64,000 nucleotides of DNA from the NCBI GenBank assembly GCA_025677815.1, contig JAIXMP010000005.1:620001-684000 (forward strand), given 5' to 3'. The DNA is from Phascolomyces articulosus. Lineage: Eukaryota > Mucoromycota > Mucoromycetes > Mucorales > Lichtheimiaceae. A program made the translations under genes and the position numbers. The number at the start of each line of letters is the position of its first letter. The first letter of the stretch is position 1. This document shows, piece by piece, positions 11,812-23,700 of the stretch. Below the pieces are notes generated by a model. That model saw nothing but the letters and a program-made list of their open reading frames with translations, was not told where the DNA came from and did no database searches.

Positions 11812-14513
11812 TTATTTTTTATTACTTCCCACATCAAAACAATGTCTTATAAGACTTTTGGCCTTATTTGAATTAGAATAAATAGGTTTCCAAGGTAAAT
11901 CTTCATCTTTACATGCACCTACAGAAGCCGCCATGGCAACATACGTGGCTAAAGGTTCGTGAATATTAGTCCGTTGATGTAACGCATGATCCACATAAGC
12001 AATAGGTTCCGCAACGTCGTCCATTGAATTCCGACGAGTAGGTTGTACCACCACATTATTCCTGGTATAACCATCGCTACAAGGTTTTCCCGTTTCCCGA
12101 ATAAATCCAAATGCATCCATTTCATCATGATGACCTGCTCCTCGTTGTGCTTGTTGATGATAATTGTTATTATCACCTTCTTTGGGTCCTTTTTCATCTT
12201 GTTGTATTTCATATCCACCATCTTCTTCTGTTTCAACAATTGGATCCATATATTGAACCGAATGAAGTAAATATTCACGGAAATAACAATTTGTATCCTT
12301 GCATAAATAACGATCATGAAATGTTTGAATCGTCATGACGACAGACGTTGGTAATCCCACACCCGAATTTAATAATAATGATTGAACCACTTGACAAAAA
12401 TCGGATACCGATCCTGATTTAATGCACATGACCAATAATGCCCAATATAAAGAATACATGACATGAGGTCCATATGAATCATCTTCCTCTTCTCGTTGAT
12501 CCGAGACCAATTCTAATTCTTGATTTAAAAGTCGATGTTTTGCATCCAATTTGGTCTTGACATGCCAAACGTCAAATGCTTTTTGACACATATCCACAAT
12601 GGTAAAAGGACTTCCTTGGCATTGAATTAAAAAGACACACATCATGGGAGTTAAGATTTGATCTTGTCGTAATAAGGAATCCAATTCTAATCGTCGTAAG
12701 AGTTGATAGACGCTTAACGTCTTGGTATACCGATCTTTGTTATCGGGGGAAAACGCAGTAATTAAAATAAGATCACAAAGAAACCCTGGCATCTCGGGTT
12801 GATCTGGATGCATATATTCAGAACACATGAATCTGGCATACACTTCCCACGCACGGCTCTCCCATTGTCGTCGAAGGGACACGTGACTCATCAAGGGTGT
12901 ATCACTAAAAGCGCGCCAGCATAAATGCATCACGACTCTTGGTGTGAATTCATCGACTGTCTCTCCCATACGAACATAGATCCCCCATCCATATTCAAAT
13001 TGTTTTTGTGTCACCGCCGTATACATCATGGCATTGTCATTATCAATTTTGTTATGTTCGATACGTTCTTCTTCCGTCTCGATACTTAGGCGACGTAATG
13101 CCCAATCTTTCCATAAACTACTATTGATATTACGCATTTTACTGTTGCTGTCCCGTCGTTGTTCTTCATATATTTCTTTTTCTTTGGCCCATTCAGTGCC
13201 ATTCAAAGCTGATTGATAAAACATCCATAGTTTATACTTGTCTTGTTCCGTCACTTCGTTCATCAAGGGTGTATCAATTTTCAGAGGGGGTAAGAGGGTA
13301 GGTGCCAAAGGATTGGCTACTTGAAGATAAGGTTTACCAAATTCGGATAATAACCATTCCGCTTGTTGGATTTGTTTTGGATGATGCATTAAATGAAGAG
13401 AAATGGCTAATTTATACGCTTGCATGTCCCATAATGGTCGTGGCATGGCATACAATGCTTGTAATGCATATTTATCTTGGTTGATGTCCATTAAAAATTG
13501 AACCACAGCTATATACGCATCATACTATACATAAAATAATAATAAAAAAAAAGATTTGAATGTCTATTACCTAATAGAACCCTAGATCTGTAATCCTTTA
13601 TTTTTGCTATAGATATAAAATAGTTATTTTTTTTTTTTACCTGAAGTACATAACCAGCTTCAATGACTTTGGTAAACATGCGCCAGATAAGACAATCAAC
13701 AACAGCATGTGGATTTGATTTGATATCGATATGGACTGCTTGATTAATCACGCGAAGTACATTAGGTTCACATAAAGTTTTCAACATGGTAGAATACGTT
13801 TCCACCACCTGATCATTATCATGACCTGATTCCATATCAAACATATTCATAGCTTCAATGGCTTGTCGTAAAATACTGACACCTTCTTTGACATCTTCAA
13901 TTTCTAAAAGATCACTCACACCTCCTGTACTTTGAATACTATCTTGACGTTGTCGTTCATAATAATGTTGCATGATCAGTTCTTCTGCTTCATCAGCACT
14001 CGATACCGTTGATTGTGTTCGTCTATGATGCTGTTTTTTAATATTTCCTTGTTGCTGTGGTTGTATTCCTGATGGAAAAGATTGTTGTTCTTTATCTTTT
14101 TCTTCAGCTGAATGTAATGGATGATGTTCTTTTTTTGGATAATCAGATGTAGCCGTATTGGAAGGGGTTCGATCAGGTGGTAATGGATGAGTAGGTCGAT
14201 CAAACATACTTGTTGTAGAAGAGGCTATAGTACTATTATCATCACCACCACCACCTCCTCCTTCTCCTAGATTCGTCATCGTATCTTCTTCTTCTTCTTC
14301 TTCTTTGGGAACATCAGATGCAGAGGACCAGCCTTGCAAAAAATCACTAATTACATTAGGTGTATTATGTCGTTTAAAACATTCAAAATAGGCATTTTTA
14401 TCTAATGAACTGGAACGTCGTCTTTGTTTTTGAAATTCAAGAATAGGTGGTTTATGAGTCCTGACAGGTTGTGGTGCAAACATGGAGGTGGCTGCTTGAA
14501 CTGGTATGGACAT
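11812..14513 (-). CDS. large helical-repeat protein of unknown function (861 aa)
   Basis: Two exons (13641-14513 and 11812-13524) joined in phase. Residues 1-200 are low complexity and likely disordered, with a Glu run, a Gly run and basic Ser motifs such as RRRSSS and HHRRTQS that look like kinase sites. From about 210 the protein becomes helical, with pairs of amphipathic helices; the region with YGWGIYVRMGETVDEF followed by further helical pairs resembles a degenerate PPR/TPR solenoid. No catalytic motif, signal peptide or membrane span is seen, and no mitochondrial presequence, so a classical organellar PPR role is not supported. I do not recognise a named family. The intron (about 13525-13640) has a clear GTAAAA donor and TATAG acceptor. 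Confidence 0.8.
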
Positions 14514-15716
14514 TTTGATGATAATACAAAATGATATTTATATATGGTAATAAAAAAAAGTGAAGAGAAAAAAAAAAGAGTTCTTTTTTTTCACAAACAA
14601 ACCATGGGGGTAAAAAAAACATGGAATTTGATTATTTATGAAACCCCTTCTTCCCACTTGTATATTTTCCAATTGATTGATTATTTTATATTAAAATTTC
14701 TTGAAACAAAGCGTATCATTTTTATGAATAACCGATCAGTGCAAGATGTAAATATATATATATAAAACCGTCATTTTTTTTTTTTTACAAATTCCAACTA
14801 AATTTTTCATGTAATTCTTACAAGCAAATTAAGCTATTGATCCTCCATTTAATTCCTGAATATGTATGAAAATATTTGGACGAGGGATTATTCTTTGTTT
14901 ATCAAATCTATTAAGTCAATTTATTAATAAATAATTTCTAGTTATAATTATTATTGCCTTTTATAAGTATTATTCTTGTTTAGTTAAAAAAATGACTCAT
15001 TATAAGGAAGAAGGGAGTCATCTTTACTGATAAAATGAACGTCATATTTTTTTGTCCTAGTACCAATCGTGCCATAACAGTCTCCTCGTCGATTCTTCTT
15101 GGTCAGATATACATTTGGATTGCTTGCAAACTCCAAAATACTTGAATTTCTCTAAGATATAGATATCTAATAAATATGGATAACGTATAAGTAATAAAAT
15201 AAAAAATCATATAAACGAGCATAGAAAAATTGTGCTGCTATGGACAGGAAAGAGAGGCAGAACGATCTACATGGTTCGCCACATCCTACTCGTGTTACAA
15301 TGGGTGGAATACAAAGCAGAAAGATCCACAATGCGTCCATCAAGAACCCTACGTAAATGATGTATAAGAAGAAAAAAAAATGCGTGATACTTGTCAAAAT
15401 TAATCCCGAAGATTTAGTTTTTAGTTTGTTTTCACGTAACATAATACTCTCTTGTTTTCAATGTACTAACGTAAAAGAAAGTTTATACATTATATTAATA
15501 AAAAAAAGGCATTAGAAAATTATAAATTGTTACAGCTTAATTATAATCTCTTACCGTGTTTTTGTTGTGTTATTGTTTGGGTGAAAAGAAAAAGACCAGC
15601 TTTTTTTTATTTGCGTTGCGACGCGTTGACTAGGTTTAAAAGTAGAGTGAGAGCAACTTTGTTACTGATCAAAAACTGGCAGGTTGCCGCGATTTAGTAT
15701 TTTACCAATTACCACC
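14514..15716. other. intergenic, divergent
   Basis: About 1.2 kb between the minus-strand 861-residue gene and the plus-strand decayed gene. AT-rich with T-runs near 14773. A minus-strand open stretch near 15167-15442 has no coding character. No RNA gene recognised. Confidence 0.5.
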
Positions 15717-18120
15717 ATGGCAATCGAGGAAATTAGAATAAGTAAAAAAAAAGTGGAATGTGCATCATACTACTTGTAATAAACTAAACTACTTCTATTT
15801 CTCTTTTCGTACAAAGCTATTCGTGAATATATTGAAAATCACGAGGATCCTACTGCTGCTGATTTTGTTAATACTCACCTCAATTTAATAACTGAGAACG
15901 CTCCTGCTGATAAATCGACCAAGAAATTTCTGCCAAATGTCATTCGCGACGAAGCAAAAAAAATGATACGACTTTGGTAAGTACTTCTTTTAACAGATCT
16001 GCCACGTATAATCATACAATAAAAACTAAATTATTTTGAACGTATTAGACAAAATCAAAGATCAACTGGACAAGACTATTGAGTAAGCTTGCGTGATATT
16101 TGGTCTTTATATTTTCTTCGTGCTCCTGTTCATTGTACTAATGTTTATGTAAAAGCTACAATAGTTACTACTAGTTCTCCCACCAATGACAGTAATAACA
16201 ATACAGAAAGAACACTCTCTTCATCGCCATCCTCTTCGTTACTAAGCTTGAAAACACGAACTACTGAACATGATAAGGACGTGTTACGCGAACGCTTTAA
16301 AAAAATTCACAGATGCACATAAATAAGATTTTTGGTATTTGGATTCTACAAAGGAACAAGCAGCAAAAGATAAAACTGATCCCGTGTCAGTAGAGGAGAA
16401 GGTGATGGAATTTGCATTAAAATGCAACTATTATCAGTAAGCAAAAATTGCTATACACCTTTTTCGGAAATCATTCGCACACTCCAGGAAAAAAATTCGT
16501 ACGTTTCCAGGATAAAAAATTCATACTCTTCTAGTAAAAAAATTCGTACACATCTAGTGGAAAAAATTCAGACACTTTAATTATTATTATATCTTTTTTC
16601 CTCTTATTTATTTGTAATATCTTTATTAGCGACCTTTAAAGTTTCTGCTGATATTCTGAGTCAAAATTTCAGAATTGCTTGAATGAAAAACCATTATAAA
16701 TATAATTTACAGTTTGTTTTTAATAGGAGTGTATGAAATATTTTACTAGAAGTGTACGAATTTTTTTCCTTTGAAATGTACGAATGATTTCCGAAAAAGG
16801 TGTATATTTGATTTAATTCGGTAATCGCCTATTGTCAGCATAAATAATCTCTGTTGTTTTCTCGTTTTAGTCCCTCTCAATCGCTGGTCTTGGATACAAC
16901 TGATGAAAACTGGAAAACCTGTTTTACTGAAGCAGAGTTAAGCGAGATTAGAAACGAGGGGGGTCCACTTGACTGTAGTGAAGTACCTGAAGAACTTGAG
17001 CTTCATTATTCAGAATTAAAAGGGATGGTATGTATTTATAGTAATAAAAAATGAACAATAACAGAAATAACAGAAACACGGAGATAACGACAGTACTAAT
17101 GTTTTTCTTTATAGAAAACGAGTGTTGGGTTTATAAGTATGCAAAAAGCATTCAAATCGACGACCCTTTAGTTGAAGATGTGAAAGTATGGTTTTCAACT
17201 GAGTTGCAAAATATCCTGCGTTTGTTTTTTATAACCGGGCTTTTCGACATCATTACTATGCCTGAAACAGATCAACAATACCTCCCCTTTGAATTCTTTA
17301 GTACGATATTCCTTGGTTCAGATACTAAGACAAGAGGGTAAGAGATCAAATAGAGGGGTTTGTAGTAGTAGAGCAAGATCAATTTAAAGATGGATTCAAC
17401 TTAAGTTTTTTTTTATTCTACAGCACCGAGATTTCTAGTGAAGCGAATGCGAATGCAATAAACGCATCTCGTATATTCAAGTATGAATCACAAGAACTTG
17501 GATGCTGTGAAGTTAGAGCAGCTCAGGATCAAATAAAAAATAAAAACGTTCCATAACTGCTCAATTAAAATGCCTTTGGTTTTACGAGACATGTTGCTTC
17601 CAGCAACGTATGATTCTAGTCTTCTTCATTCTACTCATATCATTGGATATAGTATTACAGGTAGTTATGAGTTTTATATCAAATTCGTGGATAAATATGC
17701 TAGCTTATATATGAAAATTTTATTAACTTGAAAGACCATTTTGATGTATTGGTATAGATGGTTGTGCCTCACTTTTGGACGTCAACATTCCTGCTGGATT
17801 TATTACTCGAGTACGAAAAACCAACTCACTGAACTTCCCACACACCGAACCAAATTTAGTTTCTCGATTGCTCCCATTGATGACTCTTGCATATCATGGA
17901 AAAAGGATTATAGATGAAACTGTTGATTGCTAAATGATACTGCTCAGCCAATAACAACGGCAATGAGTGGCGATCATTGGTGCCTTCCACCAAACTTTAT
18001 CTTATCATCATCATCATCATCGCAATCGTCAACAGAGTCTGCATCAAAAAAAAAAGAAAAACATCGCAAGGATTTGTCATCTAATGTGTTCTCCAGTCTC
18101 TATGATCTCTTTTTCTGTTG
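15717..18120 (+). pseudogene. decayed multi-exon gene, probable lineage-expanded hypothetical family
   Basis: Starts well: ATG at 15717 in a near-perfect context (accaccATGG), exon 15717-15741, then exon 15817-15976 encoding a helical segment (TIREYIENHEDPTAADFV and on) with good splice sites. Beyond that the frame breaks: joining to the next coding-like block creates a stop, a shift in an A7 run near 16,300 plus a TAA separate two matching blocks, and a block ending at about 17,553 stops in frame. Coding-like pieces continue at 16,330-16,440, 16,870-17,027, 17,116-17,339, 17,424-17,553, 17,570-17,660 and 17,760-17,930, with plausible introns between. From memory the order (S-A-rich helix, E.G.CE motif, K.P..LRDML, LLDVN.P.GF.TRV.K) resembles a large group of hypothetical proteins repeated in Mucorales genomes; not verified. 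Function unknown. Confidence 0.55.
16452..16806. mobile_element. foldback/MITE-like element in intron of decayed gene
   Basis: The left end TATACACCTTTTTCGGAAAT recurs inverted at the right end (ATTTCCGAAAAAGGTGTATA, ending at 16806). The similarity continues inward through repeated blocks containing AAAAAAATTCGTAC. The left arm holds about four imperfect tandem copies of a 23-24 bp unit; the right arm holds about two inverted ones. The total is about 355 bp with no coding capacity. It lies between a GTAAGC donor and a TTTTAG acceptor, so it sits in an intron. Flanks carry a near-duplicate CTATTATCAG / CTATTGTCAG that might be an old target duplication. Confidence 0.7.
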
Positions 18121-19148
18121 ATATGTTGAGCATTCCATTTTTTTTTCATTCAAAATTTTTCTATTATATTTTACATTTTCCTATACCTCTACATTTTCCC
18201 ATATCTTACAATAAGAAAAAGAAAAAGAAAATCTTTTCTCTTTTGAGCCTGTATATATATCAATGTTTTTTTTTCCATACAAAACTTTTTTTTATCATTT
18301 TAAACTTGTCAAATACTCTGTATAAATACAACCGCAAAAGTAACATTTTAATTAAACATATAACCAAATCTCAAAGGATTTTCCTGTTCGTTTTATTTAC
18401 ACTTTATTTTCTTTGTTTCTTAATAACAAACTTGTTGCTCGTGATGACAATGCAATTATTTTGTAGCGATATGAGTGTGCATCGATTTTGGATTGCTCTT
18501 TGGGTACCAGGGTTCTTTTCTGAGAGTGGTTTCACTGATGAGACAGGATTTAGTAAAAACATGCCATTGGGAAGCAACCATGTAAGATTACTGTAGAAGC
18601 AGAAGAACTAAACCTTAGTATATTACATCAACGACACTAAGGAGAAAAATCGATAACGATCCAATGCCCCCCACTGTCGAAACGCATTTTCTGGGAAGCA
18701 GTCAAGCTTGGATCAAGCATTCGTTGACATTTTGTATCTGTTGTTTGACAAAGAAATATAGTCTAGTATTATGTGCTGTATGGATCATGTTTTTTTTTTA
18801 CTAATGATTAGGTCAAATCCGTTTGACGTAGCTCAATATCAAATTGTATAGCTCATTTTCCACTCAGGTGAAATAAAATGCCAAATCAAAAATTAATGCC
18901 CTTTTAATTTTCATCACGTGCCAAGTTGAAATCACCCAAATTGCCAAATTGAAAAATAAGACGTGCCAACAAAATCCTGTAATGCAAAAGTAGTTATAAA
19001 AACCGGAGTTACGGATTTCTTTCAATCGGAAATGCAAAAACACCGTGACTTTTTCATTACGGAATTTCAAAGAAGTGACATGAAATGTGACTTTGAAAAA
19101 AAAGATATAAATACAGTGCAATTTCGACAATTCGTTTTCTTTTTTTCT
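18121..19148. other. intergenic between decayed gene and U5 snRNA
   Basis: AT-rich. A coding-like scrap around 18,460-18,595 (containing VHRFWIALWVPGFF) may be more decayed coding DNA. Around 18,880-18,975 the motif GCCAAnTTGAAA recurs three to four times at irregular spacing. No intact gene. Confidence 0.45.
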
Positions 19149-19281
19149 TATGCCTCTGTTCTGTAATCAGATCGGATAAATCTTTCGCCTTTTACTAAAG
19201 ATTTCCGTGGCTGCGGAACATTAAGGAGGTTATCACTAATTTTTTGACAAATCCATTGGTATTTTTCCAATATGGATTGTA
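19149..19281 (+). ncRNA. U5 spliceosomal snRNA
   Basis: Loop I and its stem are unmistakable: CTTTCGCCTTTTACTAAAG, with the invariant GCCTTTTAC at 19187-19195, closed by AAATCTTT pairing with AAAGATTT. The lower stem pairs TGTTC (19157-19161) with GAACA (19216-19220), and CCTC (19153-19156) with GAGG (19226-19229). An Sm site AATTTTTTGA lies at 19238-19247. It is followed by a 3' stem-loop in which AATCCA+TTGG pairs with CCAA+TGGATT (19250-19278, two-base bulge) around loop TATTTTT. U5 loop I aligns the two exons during splicing in the U4/U6.U5 tri-snRNP. Ends are estimated from the stems, within a few bases. It is a free-standing gene; the abundance of introns in this window fits an active spliceosome. 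Confidence 0.92.
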
Positions 19282-20715
19282 TTATTTTAAATTAAGAAAA
19301 TGATAAAAATCTTGTTACTGGTTTTAAGAGGGCTAATTATTTTTTTATACTCTGGAAAAACCTAAACCCTAACCCTAGCGTTCTTTAATCTTACGAAGCC
19401 CTAGATAATTTAAAATAAACCAAATATTTTTTCTTTTTACGGGAATTTGTACTTTCTAAATCCTTTGTGTTCCATGTCTAAGCTTCATTTTCAGGATCCG
19501 TTTTTCATAGTATCGGTTTAGAAAGAGAGAGAAAGCTCTCTAAACATATCTATTTTATTCACTCTTTACCCAAGTTGTCAATTATTTCTTCATATAGTCA
19601 ATTTCCATGTTCATTTATTACTATTGACTCAATGTATTATTGAATACTTTAAAATTCATCATAAAGTATTATAAACTAGATTTTTTAGGCGACATTGCAT
19701 TTATTTTGAAGAAATAAATATAACATTTTGCAATAATAGACAGTTTGCTATTAATCGAAACGATTTTGGCTGTTACATGTTTATTTTATACAAGATATCT
19801 TCTTGGCTTCCATCCTGTAGTCTATCTCCATTCTCTTCCAACACCACATAAATTGTTAACTAGGATGGATTATTCGGCAAAAGAAATAATGTAATATATC
19901 ACCCTCTTATAAATTAAATAAATAACATCTATTCGCTTATACTATAATCTACTAGTGAGATAATGCTGCGACACGTTTTTACGTTGTAGTTTTTACCCAT
20001 CAATAAGAAGATGCAAACTATTCTATGAGCCACATATAACTTGTTCTGTTTTCTATATCAAGTAAATTGTTTTCTATATGGAGAAGATGGATGATGGAGG
20101 GTCCCATCATTTATAAATATGTGAAAAAAAAGAAACGTTTATATGACGTATAATTCTAAAAGGACAAAGAAGAATAAAGACTACACTTTATGAGCTAAGC
20201 CGATGAATTATTTTATATAGAAGACGACAGAAGGTCACCATATGACATCAGCTGATAGTTGTTTTGTTCCATTCAAAAAAAAAAAAGATGAAGAATCTTG
20301 GCCTTTTTTCAAAAAAAAGTGATTAGTTGTCATTCAGCGCCATTTCTTTGATATTCATTCATAGGTGTTCTTGTTTATAATATAAAAACACGCGTAGTAA
20401 GTGTGTGTACAAATACATAAGCTTCAGAAAAGGTGTTTCATCTCATTTTTTTTATAGAATAGGTGTAACAAAAAAAGGAGATGTGCCACCCCCACTTACG
20501 CATATATAAACAACGAGTATGATGGTCTTCCCACGATTTTAACCATTTTTAACTTACCGGTTCCTGCGGGATAATCCATGTCGGAGTCGGATCCCATTTA
20601 TAATAGTAATACGCGTCGCTTTTCGTTGTAGGCTTCTATTTAATACGCATACGATTCTTTTTTTCTTTTTCTTCTTTTTTACCTTTCTTATACAATACAA
20701 TAATAACAACAACAA
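19282..20715. other. intergenic downstream of U5, upstream of saccharolysin
   Basis: 1.4 kb without a protein gene. At 19361-19377 it carries a telomere-like CCTAAACCCTAACCCTA, flanked by complementary AGGGCT (19329-19334) and AGCCCT (19397-19402). The last 200 bp form the saccharolysin promoter and leader, ending in a CT-rich stretch and ACAACAACAAATG. Confidence 0.55.
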
Positions 20716-23700
20716 ATGACCAATTCCGCACCTGCACCATCGCTTGATTTCACCATTAATGCTGAACAAGTAAACGACATCACCAAGGCTATTATCAAAG
20801 AAGAACTCGAAGTAAATAATGCTATTGCAGCTTTGAAGCCAGAAGAACAAACTTATGAAAACGTCATTCCTCGGTTGATTCATCTTGAAAATACCTTGTC
20901 CGGTAAAAAAAAAAGGCTTTGATACCAACTCTATGCCCCCAAATTTTGTAGAATTTACTTTTATTTTTTACTTATAACTATGAACAACTCTCTCTATATG
21001 GGGGTAAAACTATTATTATTCTAATATAGGTAAAATCCAACTTGTCGGTTCATTGAGTCAAATTTCACCTGATGCTGCTGTCCGTGAAGCATCCGTGGCT
21101 GCTGAAAAAGAATATGAAGAATTCAGTATTGAACAAACCATGCGTCATGATCTTTATGTGGTGATCCAAGGTGTCATTGATAGAGCTGATCGTTCTAAAT
21201 TGTCGGCTGAAGAAGATCGTTTACTTACAAAGACAGAACGTAGTTATCGTCGTAATGGTTTGCATCTTCCTGAAGAAAAACGAAATGAATTCAAGGATTT
21301 GCGTAAACGTTTGAGTGAAGTGTGTATTGAATTCATGAAAAATTGGAGTCGTGAAAACAGCAGTAAGTTTTTCGAAGAAAAAAAAAAGTTGCCCTGTGTG
21401 ATAGGGATGATACCGAGAAAGGAACAAAAAGGAAAAATCATGAGGATACTAAAAAAAACCGATTTTTTTTATAGCCGTCAAGTTCACCAAGGTAATAAAA
21501 TCATTGTGGAATTGTAAAAGAAGAATGGATGAGGAAATATTAAAACATCAATATTATTTTTAGGAAGAACTTGAAGGAATGGACGATGATTTCTTGGGTA
21601 TGCATATATGCAGAGAAAAGAGTGTTTCATGTTTTTTTTTTTTTAGTATTCCAATTTTTCTTTCATTTTACTTACGTTACAATATGTATATCATTTTAGG
21701 TGGATTGGCCACTGAAGAAGAAGATGGTGTCAAGAAATACGTTTTGACTATGAAGTAAGTTGCCAAAAAAGAAAAAAAAAGTCCTGTCATTCTATTCCTA
21801 TCTATGTTTTAGATCTTTATCTAACATTTCCATTTTCTTTTAATAGATATCCTGGTAAAGATTTGAAATCTTGATTTACTTTTTATGTGTAGAAAAAAAG
21901 AAGACTAATAAGATGGCATTGGATTTTATATATATTTGCATGATCTTTTGTTTTTTCGTATTGATCTAGATGTTCGACCTGGTAAGAGAATTTTCTTTTC
22001 TGTAACTGAATGTTGATCCAATGGGATAAATTTTATATATATCATACTTATCTATTTCTATATCACTGATTCTAAATAGTACTTAAACTCTGCAAGAACG
22101 AAAACACTCGTAAGACTCACGTTACTGCATTTGATTCTCGTAATAGAGAAAACATTGTTTTGCTTGAAGAGGTAATTTGTTTGTGGAGGAAAATAAGGTG
22201 GCACTTTTTTTTGGTGTAACAAATTCAAATGTGGGGGACGTTCCTTTTTTTCCCCTCATCTTGTTGTATATTAAAACTTGAAACAATATTTATTATAGGC
22301 TATTCAACTTCGTAGAAAGTGTGCAAAGGTATGTAATCATATATACAATCGAATGATGTGGGATCCCAAATAAACAGAAAAAGGGTTGTATGCTTACCCC
22401 ATGGTATGATTTGTATATTAGATTTTGGGTTACAAGTCTCATGCCGATTATGTTCTTGAAGTAAAGATGGCAAAGTCTGTTGAAGCTGTTCGCAACGTAA
22501 GATTTCTAGCTTATTATTCTCTCCAATGATGCACTTTTTATATATGAAAAAAAAAGAAGTGAACTAACATGTATTATTTGATAATGATAGTTTGTTGATG
22601 ACTTGGCTAAGAGATTGCATGAGCCTGGTCTTAAGGACATTGAAAAGTTAAAGCAAATCAAGCAGGTAAATAAAAAAATTCAATGTATTCGATTAAAAAA
22701 AATAGACAGGATACTCATTTCATTTCTTTTTTTCAAAAAAAAAATAGAATGAAAAAGGTTTGTATTTATTACATTATCGTTTTCCATCAATGATGACTAT
22801 TATATATATACTAATATAGCTTTTTTCTTTGACATTAGCCGCTCGTGGAGAAGAATTTGATGGCACTTTCAACCCATGGGATACCAGTTACTATGAACGT
22901 ATCTTGTTAGAAAAGGAATACTCTGTTGATCAAGAAGAAATTAAAAAGTACTTCAGCCTTGAAACCACCATTCAAAGTTCGTATAAGCAAATTTATTTTT
23001 TTCAGTGAGAGAAGAATCTATTCCAGTCCATCATGTTTACTGAATATCTTTTGTATCAATTTTTTTTTATTAAAAAAAATAGAGATGCTCGAAATTTACG
23101 AAAAGGTACTTGGTCTCAAGTTTGTCAAGGTCCCTGCTGATAAGGCAGTTGTATGGCACCCTGATGTCCAATTATTTGAATGTTGGGATGCTGTTGAAGA
23201 CAAGAGTTTCTCTGGTTACATGTACTTGGACTTGTTCCCTCGTGACAGCAAATGTAAGTTGATTATTCTCCATAGCTATCTCAGGTTCCTTTACTTACAT
23301 ACATATGAACAATAGATCCTCATGCTGCCTGTTTCCCATTACAACCTTCTTACCTTGCTGATGATGGCACTCGTGTCGCACCTATTGCTGCCATGGTTGC
23401 TAACTTTACCAAGCCGTAAGTCATATTTTATGATCATCATATATGCTGCTATGAATAAGCCATAGAAAGAAATGTATCTAAAAAAGGTATCATATGTTGT
23501 ATGTTTAGAACTGCTGATAAGCCATCTCTTTTGAAGCACGATGAAGTTGTCACACTTTTCCACGAATTGGTATGTATAACCAGAACGAGTCTTTTTTTTC
23601 CTGGTCATTCTATATTTATCTATGCATATGGACATAGACTGATGATTTTATATTTATACAAAACATATTTTAGGGTCACGTCATGCATCATCTCTGTGGA

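Noticed and set aside
15167..15442. Minus-strand 91-codon open frame
   Set aside because: Hydrophobic, Phe/Leu/Tyr-rich as expected of AT-rich noise; no family resemblance and no intron structure.
18963..19166. Plus-strand open frame running into the U5 region
   Set aside because: Its end overlaps the start of the U5 snRNA and it has no recognisable domain.
19361..19377. Chromosome-end telomere
   Set aside because: Only about 2.5 repeat units, with unique sequence and genes on both sides, so it is not a chromosome end; kept only as a template/telobox candidate.
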